A stretch of DNA of 64,000 nucleotides, taken from contig NZ_JADBEB010000001.1 in the NCBI RefSeq assembly GCF_014874095.1, forward strand, positions 3,906,001-3,970,000, read 5' to 3'. Positions 26,091 through 35,828 of the stretch are shown here, piece by piece. The notes under the pieces are model-generated. The model was not told where the DNA came from. It made no database searches and saw nothing but the letters and a program-made list of their open reading frames with translations. This stretch comes from Plantactinospora soyae (GTDB lineage Bacteria; Actinomycetota; Actinomycetes; Mycobacteriales; Micromonosporaceae). Made by a program: the position numbers and the translations under genes. Within the stretch, counting starts at the first letter, position 1. The number at the start of each line of letters is the position of its first letter.

Positions 26091-26930
26091 GTGCTGATGG
26101 TTCCGGTACGCCAGCTCGGCGAGGCCGAGCGTGGCGCGGTGGAGCGGATCCTCGAACTCGACCCCTTCGCCGCCGCGCAGGTGGCCGAACGGGTCGCCGC
26201 GAACGGCCTGTCCTGGTGGCGGGCGGACGGTCGGGTGCTGGGCTACGGCTCCCGGGACCAGATCGAGTCGCTCTGCTGGCTGGGCGGTCAGCTCACCCCC
26301 GTCTGTGCCAACCGGTCGGCGATCGCGGCCTTCGCCGAGGCGCTCGGCGCGGAGGAACGGGGCTGCTCATCGATCGTCGGACGGGCCGAAGGGGTGCTCG
26401 GGCTCTGGGAGCGGCTCTCCTCCCGGTGGGGCCCGGCCCGGGACGTACGCCCCAATCAACCCCTGTTGGCGACGGACGCGGTACCGCAGGTGGAACCGGA
26501 CCCGGACGTACATCCGGTCCGGGCGGGCGAAATCGACGGGCTCTTTCCGGCGGCGGTGGCGATGTACACCGAGGAGGTGGGCGTCTCGCCGCTGGCCGAG
26601 GACGGCGGGCGGGCGTACCGGCAGCGGGTCGCCGAGCTGGTCCGGGCGCGGCGGGCGTACGCCCGGTTCGTCGACGGGCAAGTGATCTTCAAGGCCGAAC
26701 TGGCGGTCGTCACCCGGCGCACCGCGCAGATCCAGGGAGTCTGGGTCGACCCGGCCTGGCGCGGCCGGGGCATCGGTGCCGCCGCGATGGCCGCCGTGGT
26801 ACGCGACGCACTCGCCCGGGTCGCGCCCACCGTGAGCCTCTACGTCAACGACTACAACGCGCCGGCCCGCCGGGTCTACGAGCGGTGCGGCTTCCGCACG
26901 GTGGGCACCTTCGCCACCGTGCTCTTCTGA
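26091..26930 (+). CDS. DUF4081/GNAT-domain acetyltransferase
   Basis: 279 aa, GTG start (an ATG two codons later is possible). The N-terminal ~130 residues match the DUF4081 region (FAAAQVAERV, GRVLGYGSRD, CANRSAIAAFAEAL) and the C-terminal half is a GNAT fold (IQGVWVDPAWRGRGIGAAAMAAVV, YVNDYNAPARRVYERCGF) with an intact acetyl-CoA loop RGRGIG. In mycobacteria the orthologue directly follows ispG; here the galactan and CotH loci lie between. Substrate unknown. Convergent with the flavin reductase; hairpin copy 2 lies between them. Confidence 0.88.
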   Translation: MLMVPVRQLGEAERGAVERILELDPFAAAQVAERVAANGLSWWRADGRVLGYGSRDQIESLCWLGGQLTPVCANRSAIAAFAEALGAEERGCSSIVGRAEGVLGLWERLSSRWGPARDVRPNQPLLATDAVPQVEPDPDVHPVRAGEIDGLFPAAVAMYTEEVGVSPLAEDGGRAYRQRVAELVRARRAYARFVDGQVIFKAELAVVTRRTAQIQGVWVDPAWRGRGIGAAAMAAVVRDALARVAPTVSLYVNDYNAPARRVYERCGFRTVGTFATVLF

Positions 26931-26934
26931 GGTG

Positions 26935-26986
26935 TAAGGAAGGGCCCCTTCCTATCGCTTTTTGTAGAAGAAGGGGCCCTTCCTAA
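26935..26986. repeat. Dispersed GAAGGGGCCCTTC hairpin, copy 2 (bidirectional terminator)
   Basis: TAAGGAAGGGCCCCTTC (26935-26951) pairs with GAAGGGGCCCTTCCTAA (26970-26986), one mismatch in 17, with the loop CTATCGCTTTTTGTAGAA. It begins 5 bp after the GNAT stop and ends 5 bp before the stop of the convergent reductase. Confidence 0.9.
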
Positions 26987-26990
26987 CAGC

Positions 26991-28067
<1,077 letters not shown>

Positions 28068-28080
28068 CTAAGTTGGGTGA

Positions 28081-28129
28081 AAGGAAGGGCCCCTTCTTAT
28101 CGCTTTTTGTAGAAGAAGGGGCCCTTCCT
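28081..28129. repeat. Dispersed GAAGGGGCCCTTC hairpin, copy 3
   Basis: AGGAAGGGCCCCTTC pairs perfectly with GAAGGGGCCCTTCCT (15 bp); the loop TTATCGCTTTTTGTAGAA is nearly the same as in copy 2. It lies between two leftward genes, just after the symporter stop codon and before the start of the flavin reductase, so it works as the symporter terminator. Confidence 0.9.
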
Positions 28130-28135
28130 AACACC

Positions 28136-29590
28136 TCAGGCTGGTACCGGGGCCGGGTCGCGGTCCCGGGCCGGCGTCTCCGCCGGCGGCTCGTCGTCGA
28201 TCAGCTCGTGCCGGCCGGCGCTGTCGTACGCGGCGCGGTCGAGGACACCTTCGCGGGCGGCGACGACGGTCGGCACCAGGGCCTGACCGGCGACGTTGGT
28301 CGCGGTGCGGATCATGTCCAGGATCGGGTCGATCGCGAGCAGCAGACCGGCGCCGGCCAGCGGCAGGCCCAGGGTGCTCAGGGTGAGGGTGAGCATGACC
28401 AGCGCGCCGGTCAGCCCGGCCGTCGCGGCGGAGCCGACCACCGAGACGAAGGCGATCAGCAGGTAGTCCAGCGGGCTGAGGCTCACCCCGAACACCTGGG
28501 CGACGAAGATCGCGGCCAGCGCGGGGTAGATCGCGGCGCAGCCGTCCATCTTGGTGGTCGCGCCGAACGGTACGGCGAACGAGGCGTACTCGCGCGGAAC
28601 GCCGAGCCGCTCCACGGACTTCTGGGTCACCGGCATCGTGCCCACGGAGGAGCGGGAGACGAAGGCCAACTCGATGGCGGGCCAGGTGCCGGCGTAGAAG
28701 CGCAGCGGGTTGAGCCGGCCGGCGAGGATCAGCACCAGCGGGTAGACCACGAGCAGCACGATCGCGCAGCCGACGTACACCGCGGTGGTGAACTTGGCCA
28801 GCGGGGCCAGCAGGTCCCACCCGTACGCCTCGACGGCGTGACCGATCAGGCCGAGGGTGCCGATCGGGGCGAGCCGGATCAGCCACCACAGCGCCTTCTG
28901 GGTGATCGCCAGCAGCGCCTTGTTGAAGTTGACGAACGGCTCGGCGGCGGCGCCGACCAGCAGCGAGGCGATCCCGGCGACCACGGCCAGGAAGACGATC
29001 TGCAGCACGTTGTTCTCGACGAACGCGCCGACCGGGTTCTCCGGCACGATGCCGGTCAGGAAGTCCGTCCACGAACCGGTCCGCTCGGGCGCCTTGGCCC
29101 CGGCGACGTCCAGGGTCACGCCCCGACCCGGGTTGGTCAGCAGGCCGAGCCCGATGCCGACGGCGACCGAGATCAGTGCGGTGATGCCGAACCAGAGCAG
29201 CGTCTTCGCGGCCAGCCGGGCGGCGTTGGCCACGCCACGCAGGCTGACCAGGCTGACCACCAGGGCGGTGAAGACCAGCGGGGGAACCGCGAGCCGCAGG
29301 AGTTGGACGAAGAGACTGCCGATGGTGTCGAGGGTCGTACCGAGCCAGGAGATGTCGGCGGCCCGGGCCAGGTAGCCCAGCGCGACGCCGAGCACGAGTC
29401 CGAGCAGGATCTGTAGGGAGAATGGGATCTTGCGAAGAGCAGAGGGCATCAGGGAATCCAAGAGGTCTGGGTCCGGCGGGGCGGATCTCCCGGTGAACGG
29501 GTCCGCGCTCGCGGCCGGATGGTGGTCTGCGGTCCGGAGGGGCGCGTCAGCCCGGACAGCAGCCGCTGGCCTGTAGTCGGAGATCGACAT
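28136..29590 (-). CDS. Dicarboxylate/amino acid:cation symporter (DAACS family)
   Basis: 484 aa as given. The conserved fold begins near residue 48 (MPSALRKIPFSLQILLGLVLG), so the true start may be the ATG at 29449, leaving 437 aa; neither site has a good ribosome binding site. Glutamate/aspartate/C4-dicarboxylate transporter fold with about eight membrane helices and two re-entrant loops: SSVGTMPVT (first hairpin) and PFGATTKMDGCAAI with the cation-coordinating region, then DPILDMIRTATNVAGQ. Exact substrate not predictable. Not linked to the reductase downstream except by direction. Confidence 0.9.
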   Translation of the reverse strand: MSISDYRPAAAVRADAPLRTADHHPAASADPFTGRSAPPDPDLLDSLMPSALRKIPFSLQILLGLVLGVALGYLARAADISWLGTTLDTIGSLFVQLLRLAVPPLVFTALVVSLVSLRGVANAARLAAKTLLWFGITALISVAVGIGLGLLTNPGRGVTLDVAGAKAPERTGSWTDFLTGIVPENPVGAFVENNVLQIVFLAVVAGIASLLVGAAAEPFVNFNKALLAITQKALWWLIRLAPIGTLGLIGHAVEAYGWDLLAPLAKFTTAVYVGCAIVLLVVYPLVLILAGRLNPLRFYAGTWPAIELAFVSRSSVGTMPVTQKSVERLGVPREYASFAVPFGATTKMDGCAAIYPALAAIFVAQVFGVSLSPLDYLLIAFVSVVGSAATAGLTGALVMLTLTLSTLGLPLAGAGLLLAIDPILDMIRTATNVAGQALVPTVVAAREGVLDRAAYDSAGRHELIDDEPPAETPARDRDPAPVPA

Positions 29591-29701
29591 ACAGGCGGAC
29601 GGTAAGGAACCAGACGTTGTTCATCGCGGGATGACGTTACGACGACGGAGAGGTGAAGTGAAAGGAGAGGGGCCCGTGAGGCGCCTTACAAGCGACCGAT
29701 G

Positions 29702-30565
29702 TCACATTCGCGGCCCGGCCGAGGGACCGCCGGGGCGGCCACCACGGGGCGCCTCACCCGGACCGGTGGCCGGTCGAGCTCCCGGGCCGGTGCCGGGGTG
29801 GTCATCCGGGCCGGTGCCGGTGGGCGGGGTCGCGGTGCCGGCCGGCCGGACCAGTCCGAGCGCGATCGCGGTGGCCACACCCCAGGCCGCCAGGTCGATC
29901 AGGAGCAGGCGTTCGACCGTACCCGTCAGAAGGCCCCGGCCGACCACGAGCAGCGCGACCCCGGCGGTCAGCGACAGCGGGACGGCGACCACGGCGGCGA
30001 CCGTGGCGAGCCGGCGCAGCGCCGGCGCCGCTCCGGCGGTCAACGCCACCGCCAGTACGGCGAAGACGGTGCCGGCGGCGGCCGCGATGCTCGCGCCGCC
30101 GTGCACCAGGTCGGCGAGGGTGGTCTGGTCGAAGGGCGGCAGCGGACACTCGCTCCGGCAGCTCACCCCGGCGGACACCACCGTGGCCAGGCCGCTCGCG
30201 GCCAGCAGCCCGGTCGCCAGCCGGAGCGCCGGGGGCATCGCCACGGCGAGCAGCAGCAGGCCGGCGGCGATGGCCAGCACACCCAGCCGGTACGTCCACA
30301 CGCTCGGGCTGTCCGACGCGCCGGCCTCGCTGACGTAGCCGGCGAAGCCGGGACTCGGTCCGGCGTCCACGGCGAGGGTCACCGCGACCGCGCCGGCCAG
30401 TGTGCAGGCCCCGGCGGCGAGGGCGATCCTGCCGCGCCGCAGCTCGGCCTGCCCGACCCGGACCCGGTCCTGCCCGGCGAGGTCGTGTCGGTCGGGCCGG
30501 GACCGCCCCGCGGAGCCGGGGCGGTCGTGGCGGAACTGTCCGGCACCGGGGCGAGGATCGGTCAC
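29702..30565 (-). CDS. DUF998 family membrane protein
   Basis: 287 aa from a GTG at 30565. Six predicted membrane segments from about residue 45. Family features GFAGYVSEAGA and CPLPPFDQTTLADLVHGGAS, with conserved cysteines near the third segment. The first ~40 and last ~40 residues are Arg/Pro/Gly-rich low complexity, so the start is uncertain. A 38-codon frame (30562-30678) ends in a GTGA overlap with this start, but its sequence is also low complexity and I do not call it a gene. Function unknown. Confidence 0.75.
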   Translation of the reverse strand: MTDPRPGAGQFRHDRPGSAGRSRPDRHDLAGQDRVRVGQAELRRGRIALAAGACTLAGAVAVTLAVDAGPSPGFAGYVSEAGASDSPSVWTYRLGVLAIAAGLLLLAVAMPPALRLATGLLAASGLATVVSAGVSCRSECPLPPFDQTTLADLVHGGASIAAAAGTVFAVLAVALTAGAAPALRRLATVAAVVAVPLSLTAGVALLVVGRGLLTGTVERLLLIDLAAWGVATAIALGLVRPAGTATPPTGTGPDDHPGTGPGARPATGPGEAPRGGRPGGPSAGPRM

Positions 30566-30845
30566 CGTGGTGCGGGCCGGGACCGGGCCACCGCGCCCGA
30601 CCGTCCGGTCGACCGGTGAGCCGGTCGGGCCGACCGGCCATCGACACCGGTCTCCCGGTTGAACTGCGCCTGCGCCATGCGGCCAAACCTATCCCGCCGG
30701 CCGGCGGCCGGTAGAAGATCGGGTGTACAGGCCCTAAAGTGTGGGTCGATCACCACGACCCTTCCCGGGGCTGCCGGCGCCGCCTGCCCGTGCAGGTCGT
30801 GGCCGAGCAGCCCTGCGCGGGCCGGAGTGACGAGCTGAGGCCGAC

Positions 30846-31664
30846 ATGCGACTGCCGGACGGGCTACCTGCGGACATCGACCTGACTCGGCCCAGCGCAG
30901 CCCGGGTCTACGACTACTTTCTCGGCGGCGCGCACAACTTCGAGGTCGACCGCCGACTCGCCGAGCAGATCGCCGGCATGACCCCGAACCTGGCCGAGAC
31001 GATGCGCGCCGGTCGGGCCTTCCTCCAGCGCGGCGTACGGATGCTGGTCGGCGAGGGGATCGACCAGTTCCTCGACATCGGCTCGGGCATCCCCACCGTC
31101 GGCAACGTGCACGAGGTCGCCCAGGCGGTCAACCCGCAGGCCCGGATCGTCTACGTCGACATCGACCCGGTCGCGGTGGCGCACAGCCGGTCGATCCTGG
31201 CCGACAACGAGTACACCCGGGTCATCCACGCCGATCTGCGCGAGCCGGACCGGATCCTGACCGAGGCGGAGAAGTCCGGCCTGCTCGACTTCGGTCGACC
31301 GGTAGCCGTACTGCTCGCCGGGGTGGTGCACTTCATCCCGGACGCCGACCGGCCGGCGGAGATCCTGGCCACCCTGCGCGCCGCCACGGTACCGGGCAGC
31401 CACCTGCTCCTGTCGCACTCGACGTACGAGGACCAGCCGCCGGAGATGCTCGACGCGCAACGGCTGTCGGCCCGTACGGCGACCGAGATCACCCTCCGGT
31501 CCCGGGCCGACATCACCGCCTTCTTCGGCGACTTCACGCTCGTCGAACCAGGGGTGGTGCACCTGCCGCTCTGGCGGCCCGATGATCCGTCCGAACTCGA
31601 CGGTCATCCGGAACGGCTGGGCGCCTTCGGCGCGGTGGGCCGGCACGACCGCGGCGTAGCGTAG
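30846..31664 (+). CDS. DUF574-family SAM-dependent methyltransferase
   Basis: 272 aa, ATG. Opens with the family pattern DLTRPSAARVYDYFLGGAHNFEVDR, then the SAM-binding loop FLDIGSGIPTVGNVHEVAQ and VYVDIDPVAVAHS. DUF574 methyltransferases are strongly expanded in Streptomyces and Micromonospora; no substrate is known. It ends 2 bp before the PAS-GGDEF-EAL gene, so the two are co-transcribed. The 280 bp upstream (30566-30845) separate it from the divergent DUF998 gene and should contain both promoters; no clear operator was seen. Confidence 0.9.
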   Translation: MRLPDGLPADIDLTRPSAARVYDYFLGGAHNFEVDRRLAEQIAGMTPNLAETMRAGRAFLQRGVRMLVGEGIDQFLDIGSGIPTVGNVHEVAQAVNPQARIVYVDIDPVAVAHSRSILADNEYTRVIHADLREPDRILTEAEKSGLLDFGRPVAVLLAGVVHFIPDADRPAEILATLRAATVPGSHLLLSHSTYEDQPPEMLDAQRLSARTATEITLRSRADITAFFGDFTLVEPGVVHLPLWRPDDPSELDGHPERLGAFGAVGRHDRGVA

Positions 31665-31666
31665 CC

Positions 31667-33985
31667 GTGCCCACCTCCGCCCCTGCCGGTGGCGGCGTCG
31701 ACCGGTCCGGTCCGAACGCCGCCGGCAGAAAGTCGGGTACGCCGAACGCCGTCGGCAGAAAGTCGGGTACGCCGAACGCCGCCGGCAGAAAGTCGGGTAC
31801 GCCGGGCGGTGCCGAGCAGTCGCGGCCGGGTCCGGGCGAGCGGTTCAGCGAGTCCGGCGTGCACCGGTACGCGGCGTGCTGGGCGGCGGCGGTAGCCCGA
31901 CTCGGCGGTGTTCCGGCGAGTGCGACCCAGTGGCAGCCGCTGCTGCTGGCGCTCACCGTCCGGCTGGCTCGGGCGGCGGTCGCCGAGCCGTTCGTCGCCG
32001 AGCCGGCGTACGAGGTGGGTCAGGCCATGGTCGACGGCGACCTCGTCGATCCCGGAGTCCTTGACTGGGCGGTGCGCAGCCTCGGCGACCAGTTCCCGGC
32101 CCTGGTGCTGCCGCCGACGGTTCACGCCTCGACGGTGGCGTCGCGGATCCCGGCGTTGCAGGGGGCACTGGCGGCCGGGTTCGCCCAGGCGCTGCGGACC
32201 CGGACGTTCAGTCAGCAGGAGCGGATCGCCGAGGACGCCCAGGCAGCGCGGGACCGGGTCGAGTTGGCGCTGCGGGACAGCGAGGCACGGTTCCGGGCGG
32301 TCTTCGTCGACGTCGCGATCGGGATCGGCATCGCCGACGTCGACGGACAGGTCATTGACGTCAACCGGTCCTTCGCGGAACTGCTCGGCTACTCCGTACC
32401 GGAACTACGCGAGATCAACGTCTCCACGCTGTTCTACCCCGACGACGTGGCCGGGATGTGGGAGCTGTACCAGGATCTGCTCGCGGGCCGGAAGGACGCG
32501 GTACGGGTCGAGAAGCGCTACCGACGCAAGGACGGCAGCGCGGTCTGGACGGATCTGGCGGTCTCGTTGGTCCGGCACGACGACGGTCGACCCCGGTTCA
32601 CGGTGGCGGTGGTGGAGGACATCACCGAGCGGCGCGAGTTGCAGCAGCGGCTGCGCCACCAGGCGTCCCACGATCCGTTGACCGGGCTGCCGAACCGGGC
32701 CCTCTTCTTCGACCGGCTCGCCGAGGTCTTCGCCGGGGCCCAACCCGAGGCCCGCGTCGGACTCTGCTTCCTCGACCTCGACGGCTTCAAGGCGATCAAC
32801 GACAGCCTCGGCCACGATCTCGGCGATCGTCTGCTGGTCGCCGTCGCCCGCCGCCTCGCCGACTGCGTGGCCGGGCAGGGACACCTGCTCGCCCGGATGG
32901 GCGGCGACGAGTTCGTGATCCTGATCAGTCAGAACGCCGGATGCCGGGCCGTGCGGGCGGTGGCGGAGGCGGCGCTGGCGGTGGTCGCCGAGCCGGTGCA
33001 GCTCGGCGACCAGGAACTGTCGGTGACAGCGAGCATCGGCATCGTGGCCGGTCCGATCGCGGCCACCACCGCCTCCGAGCTGATGAAGGCCGCCGACGTC
33101 ACCCTCTACTGGGCCAAGGCGGAGGGCCGGGGGCGGTGGGCGACCTACGACCCGGAGCGTCGAGCCCGGGAGCAGGCGAAGTCGGCCCTGGTCGTCGCGA
33201 TGTCCGTGGCGCTGGAGCGGGACGAGTTCACCGTCGACTACCAGCCGATCGTCACGCTGGCCGACGGATCGATCTGCGCGGCCGAGGCCCTGGTCCGCTG
33301 GCGGCATCCCGAGCGGGGACTGCTGGGTCCCGACGAGTTCATCGGCCTGGCCGAGGAGACCGGGATGATCGTCGAGCTGGGCCGCTGGGTACTGACGCGT
33401 GCCTGCGAGGCGGCCAGCCGCTGGCTCCGGGACTTCCCCGACGTCCGGCTGGTGGTCAGCGTCAACCTGGCGGCCCGGCAGGCGGGCGATCCGAGCATCG
33501 TCGCCACGGTGTCGGAGGTGCTGCGCCAGACCGGCCTGCCGGCCGACCTTCTGCAACTCGAACTGACCGAGAGCGCGGTGATGGCGATCGCGGGCGAGCC
33601 GCTGCCCGCGCTGCGCCGGCTCGCCGCCCTGGGCGTACGGCTGGCGATCGACGACTTCGGCACCGGGTACTCCAACCTGGCGTACCTGCGCCGGCTGCCG
33701 ATCCACAGTCTGAAGCTCGCCGGTCCGTTCGTCGACGGCATCCGGTCGAGCGATCGGCAGGGGCTGGTGGACGGCCGGATCGTCGACGCGTTGGTACGGC
33801 TGGCGCACGCGCTGGGCCTGTCGGTGACCGCCGAGGCGGTGGAGACGGTCGGGCAGGCCGACCAGCTCCGGGCGCTGGGCTGCGATGCCGCCCAGGGCCG
33901 GCACTTCGGTCCGCCGGCTCCCGAGAGTGAGATCACCCGCCGTCTGGCCATCCGGGCGGACAACCGACGGGAGCCGGTCTCCTGA
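31667..33985 (+). CDS. PAS-GGDEF-EAL cyclic-di-GMP enzyme
   Basis: 772 aa, GTG start 2 bp after the methyltransferase. Order: disordered head with three PNAAGRKSGT repeats (residues ~16-45); a helical sensor-like region (~57-190); PAS domain (~203-325); GGDEF domain with an intact G412-G-D-E-F416 active site; EAL domain with intact E540-A-L542, DDFGTGYSNLAYLRRLPI and downstream metal/catalytic residues. Both synthesis and breakdown of c-di-GMP are therefore possible. No membrane segment, so cytoplasmic. c-di-GMP controls development through BldD in actinobacteria (known); the signal sensed here is not known. Confidence 0.93.
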   Translation: MPTSAPAGGGVDRSGPNAAGRKSGTPNAVGRKSGTPNAAGRKSGTPGGAEQSRPGPGERFSESGVHRYAACWAAAVARLGGVPASATQWQPLLLALTVRLARAAVAEPFVAEPAYEVGQAMVDGDLVDPGVLDWAVRSLGDQFPALVLPPTVHASTVASRIPALQGALAAGFAQALRTRTFSQQERIAEDAQAARDRVELALRDSEARFRAVFVDVAIGIGIADVDGQVIDVNRSFAELLGYSVPELREINVSTLFYPDDVAGMWELYQDLLAGRKDAVRVEKRYRRKDGSAVWTDLAVSLVRHDDGRPRFTVAVVEDITERRELQQRLRHQASHDPLTGLPNRALFFDRLAEVFAGAQPEARVGLCFLDLDGFKAINDSLGHDLGDRLLVAVARRLADCVAGQGHLLARMGGDEFVILISQNAGCRAVRAVAEAALAVVAEPVQLGDQELSVTASIGIVAGPIAATTASELMKAADVTLYWAKAEGRGRWATYDPERRAREQAKSALVVAMSVALERDEFTVDYQPIVTLADGSICAAEALVRWRHPERGLLGPDEFIGLAEETGMIVELGRWVLTRACEAASRWLRDFPDVRLVVSVNLAARQAGDPSIVATVSEVLRQTGLPADLLQLELTESAVMAIAGEPLPALRRLAALGVRLAIDDFGTGYSNLAYLRRLPIHSLKLAGPFVDGIRSSDRQGLVDGRIVDALVRLAHALGLSVTAEAVETVGQADQLRALGCDAAQGRHFGPPAPESEITRRLAIRADNRREPVS
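31711..31800 (+). repeat. 30-bp in-frame tandem repeat, three units
   Basis: Three 30-bp units encoding PNA(A/V)GRKSGT at the start of the PAS-GGDEF-EAL gene; they differ at only two or three bases, which suggests recent duplication. Confidence 0.9.
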
Positions 33986-33998
33986 ACCGCTCCGCTGG

Positions 33999-34124
33999 AC
34001 TGAGCCGGGCCGTCGGGGTGAGCCGGGCCGTCGGCCCGGTCGGGTCCGCCGGACTGGGCCGGGTCGCCGGCGTGCGCCGGGCCGTCGGCCTGGGCGGATT
34101 CGGCGGCGTGACCGGCGTCGGTGG
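33999..34124. repeat. Degenerate 18-bp tandem repeat downstream of the c-di-GMP gene
   Basis: Seven 18-bp units of the general form (nnTGnGCCGGGCCGTCGG) fill most of the 182-bp gap between the PAS-GGDEF-EAL gene and the DUF456 gene. GC-rich inverted matches inside (GGGCCG/CGGCCC) could fold, so it may also terminate transcription. Confidence 0.6.
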
Positions 34125-34167
34125 TTCGGTGCGGGTCGACCGGCGTCGGTAGGGCACCCTGTAGGGC

Positions 34168-34671
34168 GTGGACATGACCGACTCCGATGGACTGGTGACC
34201 ATCCTGTGTGGCGTGACGATCGTCATCGGCGTCTGCGGGGTGATCGTGCCGATGATCCCCGGGCTGATTCTGTGCTGGCTGGGCGTGCTGGTCTGGGCGT
34301 TCTTCGGCGACGGCGCGGGAGTGGGCCGCTGGGTGGTGCTCGGCCTGGCCACCGTGATCACCCTGCTCGGGACCACCGTCAAGTACCTCTGGCCGGGCCG
34401 CAACCTGAAACGCAGCGGGGTGCCGAACCTCTCCCTGCTCGCCGGTGGCGTGCTCGGCATCGTCGGATTCTTCGTCGTACCGGTGGTCGGGCTGGTGCTC
34501 GGGTTCGTCCTCGGGCTGTGGCTGGCCGAGCTGGCCCGGCTCGGCGAGGCCCGGCTCGCCTGGCCGTCGACGAAACACGCGCTCCAGGCGGTCGGGCTCG
34601 CCCTGCTGGTCGAGCTGGCCGCGGCGCTCAGCATCACCGGAGTCTGGCTGGTCGGCCTCGTGCTCACCTGA
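34168..34671 (+). CDS. DUF456 family membrane protein
   Basis: 167 aa, GTG at 34168 (ATG at 34174 also possible). Four to five hydrophobic segments with glycine-rich GVIVPMIPGLILCWLGVLVW and GVLGIVGFFVVPVVGLVLGFVLGLWLAEL, characteristic of DUF456. Function unknown. Convergent with the secreted protein downstream; only 51 bp separate the stops. Confidence 0.85.
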   Translation: MDMTDSDGLVTILCGVTIVIGVCGVIVPMIPGLILCWLGVLVWAFFGDGAGVGRWVVLGLATVITLLGTTVKYLWPGRNLKRSGVPNLSLLAGGVLGIVGFFVVPVVGLVLGFVLGLWLAELARLGEARLAWPSTKHALQAVGLALLVELAAALSITGVWLVGLVLT

Positions 34672-34722
34672 GCGTCCGACGGCCCTTCCCGGGCATCGTC
34701 GGGGCGCGTCGGAAGATCGTGG

Positions 34723-35238
34723 TCACCGGGACGTCGCGGGGCGGATCCGGATCGGTGTCGCCGGTACGTGCACGTGCTGCATTCCACCCGGGCCCTCCAC
34801 GTAGCCCGAGCCGCTCCAGTTCGCCGCGCCGGTGACGAACGAGCCGGCGTAACCGCGCAGCTCGGCGGCGTACCACCGGGGTTCGCCGTCGCAGGCCTGA
34901 GGTTCCAGGTAGCCGAAGGCGGCCGTTTCGACGCCGTCCACGAGCTGCCGTACGCCGAGGTCGACGACCCCACGCTCCGGCACACCGTCCGGGTACGGCC
35001 CGCAGCTGTACCGCCCGACCAGTACGACGACGTCCGGTGTGTCGCCGAGCAGCGCGTAGCGGGCGGTGATCGTGAGTCCGGTGGCGGTGGCGGTGGCGGT
35101 GGCAGTGGAAGTGGCGGCGGTGGCGTCGGTCGGGGAGGGCGACGCGTCGGTCTGGGCGGTCGCCGGAGTGGCCGGGCCGGCCAGCCCCGCCAGGGCCAGC
35201 CCGAACCCGGCGAGCAGCCGTGGCAGCATCCTCGTCAT
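34723..35238 (-). CDS. Small secreted protein of unknown function
   Basis: 171 aa from the ATG at 35238 (GAGAGGACACCGAG upstream). Signal peptide (MTRMLPRLLAGFGLALAGLAGPATPATA), then a Thr/Ala/Ser-rich stretch with (TA)n and a ~110-residue domain containing two cysteines (YSCGPYPDGVP and PQACDGEPRWY) and an aromatic tail (AANWSGSGYVEG). The cysteines probably form a disulphide outside the cell. I do not recognise the family. Confidence 0.7.
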   Translation of the reverse strand: MTRMLPRLLAGFGLALAGLAGPATPATAQTDASPSPTDATAATSTATATATATGLTITARYALLGDTPDVVVLVGRYSCGPYPDGVPERGVVDLGVRQLVDGVETAAFGYLEPQACDGEPRWYAAELRGYAGSFVTGAANWSGSGYVEGPGGMQHVHVPATPIRIRPATSR

Positions 35239-35828
35239 CTCGGTGTCCTCTCGTCGGCGCCGCCCGGGGGTGCGGGCTCCGGCGCGGCAGCGGGTCGCGG
35301 TGCGAACGTGATCGCACATCGTGATTGAGACGGCACGCTAGGCCAGCGCGGCGTGCGGCGCTCGGAGAAGGGCGACGCGCTGGGACATGCTGCGACTACC
35401 GACATGCTGCGACTACCGACATGCCGAGCAGAGGGATCACCGTCGACGTCGACCGGGAACCACTCACACGTTCGGCCAGGGCAGTGGTGCGGCGGCGCGG
35501 GGCGGGCGTCGGCACGGTTGCCGCCGTACCCGATGAGAGAGAGGTGACCGCGCCCCGCGCCGTCGCGATGGCCGGGTCGTCCGAGGACCCGGCTTCGGGC
35601 CCCGCTTCGGGGCCCAGATCCGGCCAGCCGGACCGGCGCGCCGAGATCGCGCGCGAAGTCGTCCGATCAGGCCAGGAAGCTGACGCGCCGCAGTCGGCAG
35701 CGGCACGCGGTGTAGAACTCCTGCCATGTCACGCCTAGAAGGATGCGGGTCGGCGAGGGCCGCCGGCAAGGCAATTACCGACCGGGGGTCCGGTCCCCGG
35801 ATGGCGGGTGGCGAGCCGTACGGGAAGC
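35239..35828. other. Gene-free stretch with a short direct repeat and a hairpin
   Basis: About 590 bp in which I can support no gene; the frames open here have Arg/Pro-rich translations without recognisable motifs or ribosome binding sites. It holds a 17-bp direct repeat (ATGCTGCGACTACCGAC, twice, about 35388-35421) and a perfect 8-bp hairpin GGGCCCCG-CTT-CGGGGCCC (35597-35615). Confidence 0.45.

Noticed and set aside
30562-30756. Small gene upstream of DUF998
   Set aside because: A GTGA overlap exists, but the peptide is short, Arg-rich and low complexity with no convincing ribosome binding site.
35320-35740. Possible gene in the 590-bp gap before the secreted protein
   Set aside because: Frames on both strands translate to Arg/Ala/Pro-rich sequence with no recognised motif, and none has a convincing start.
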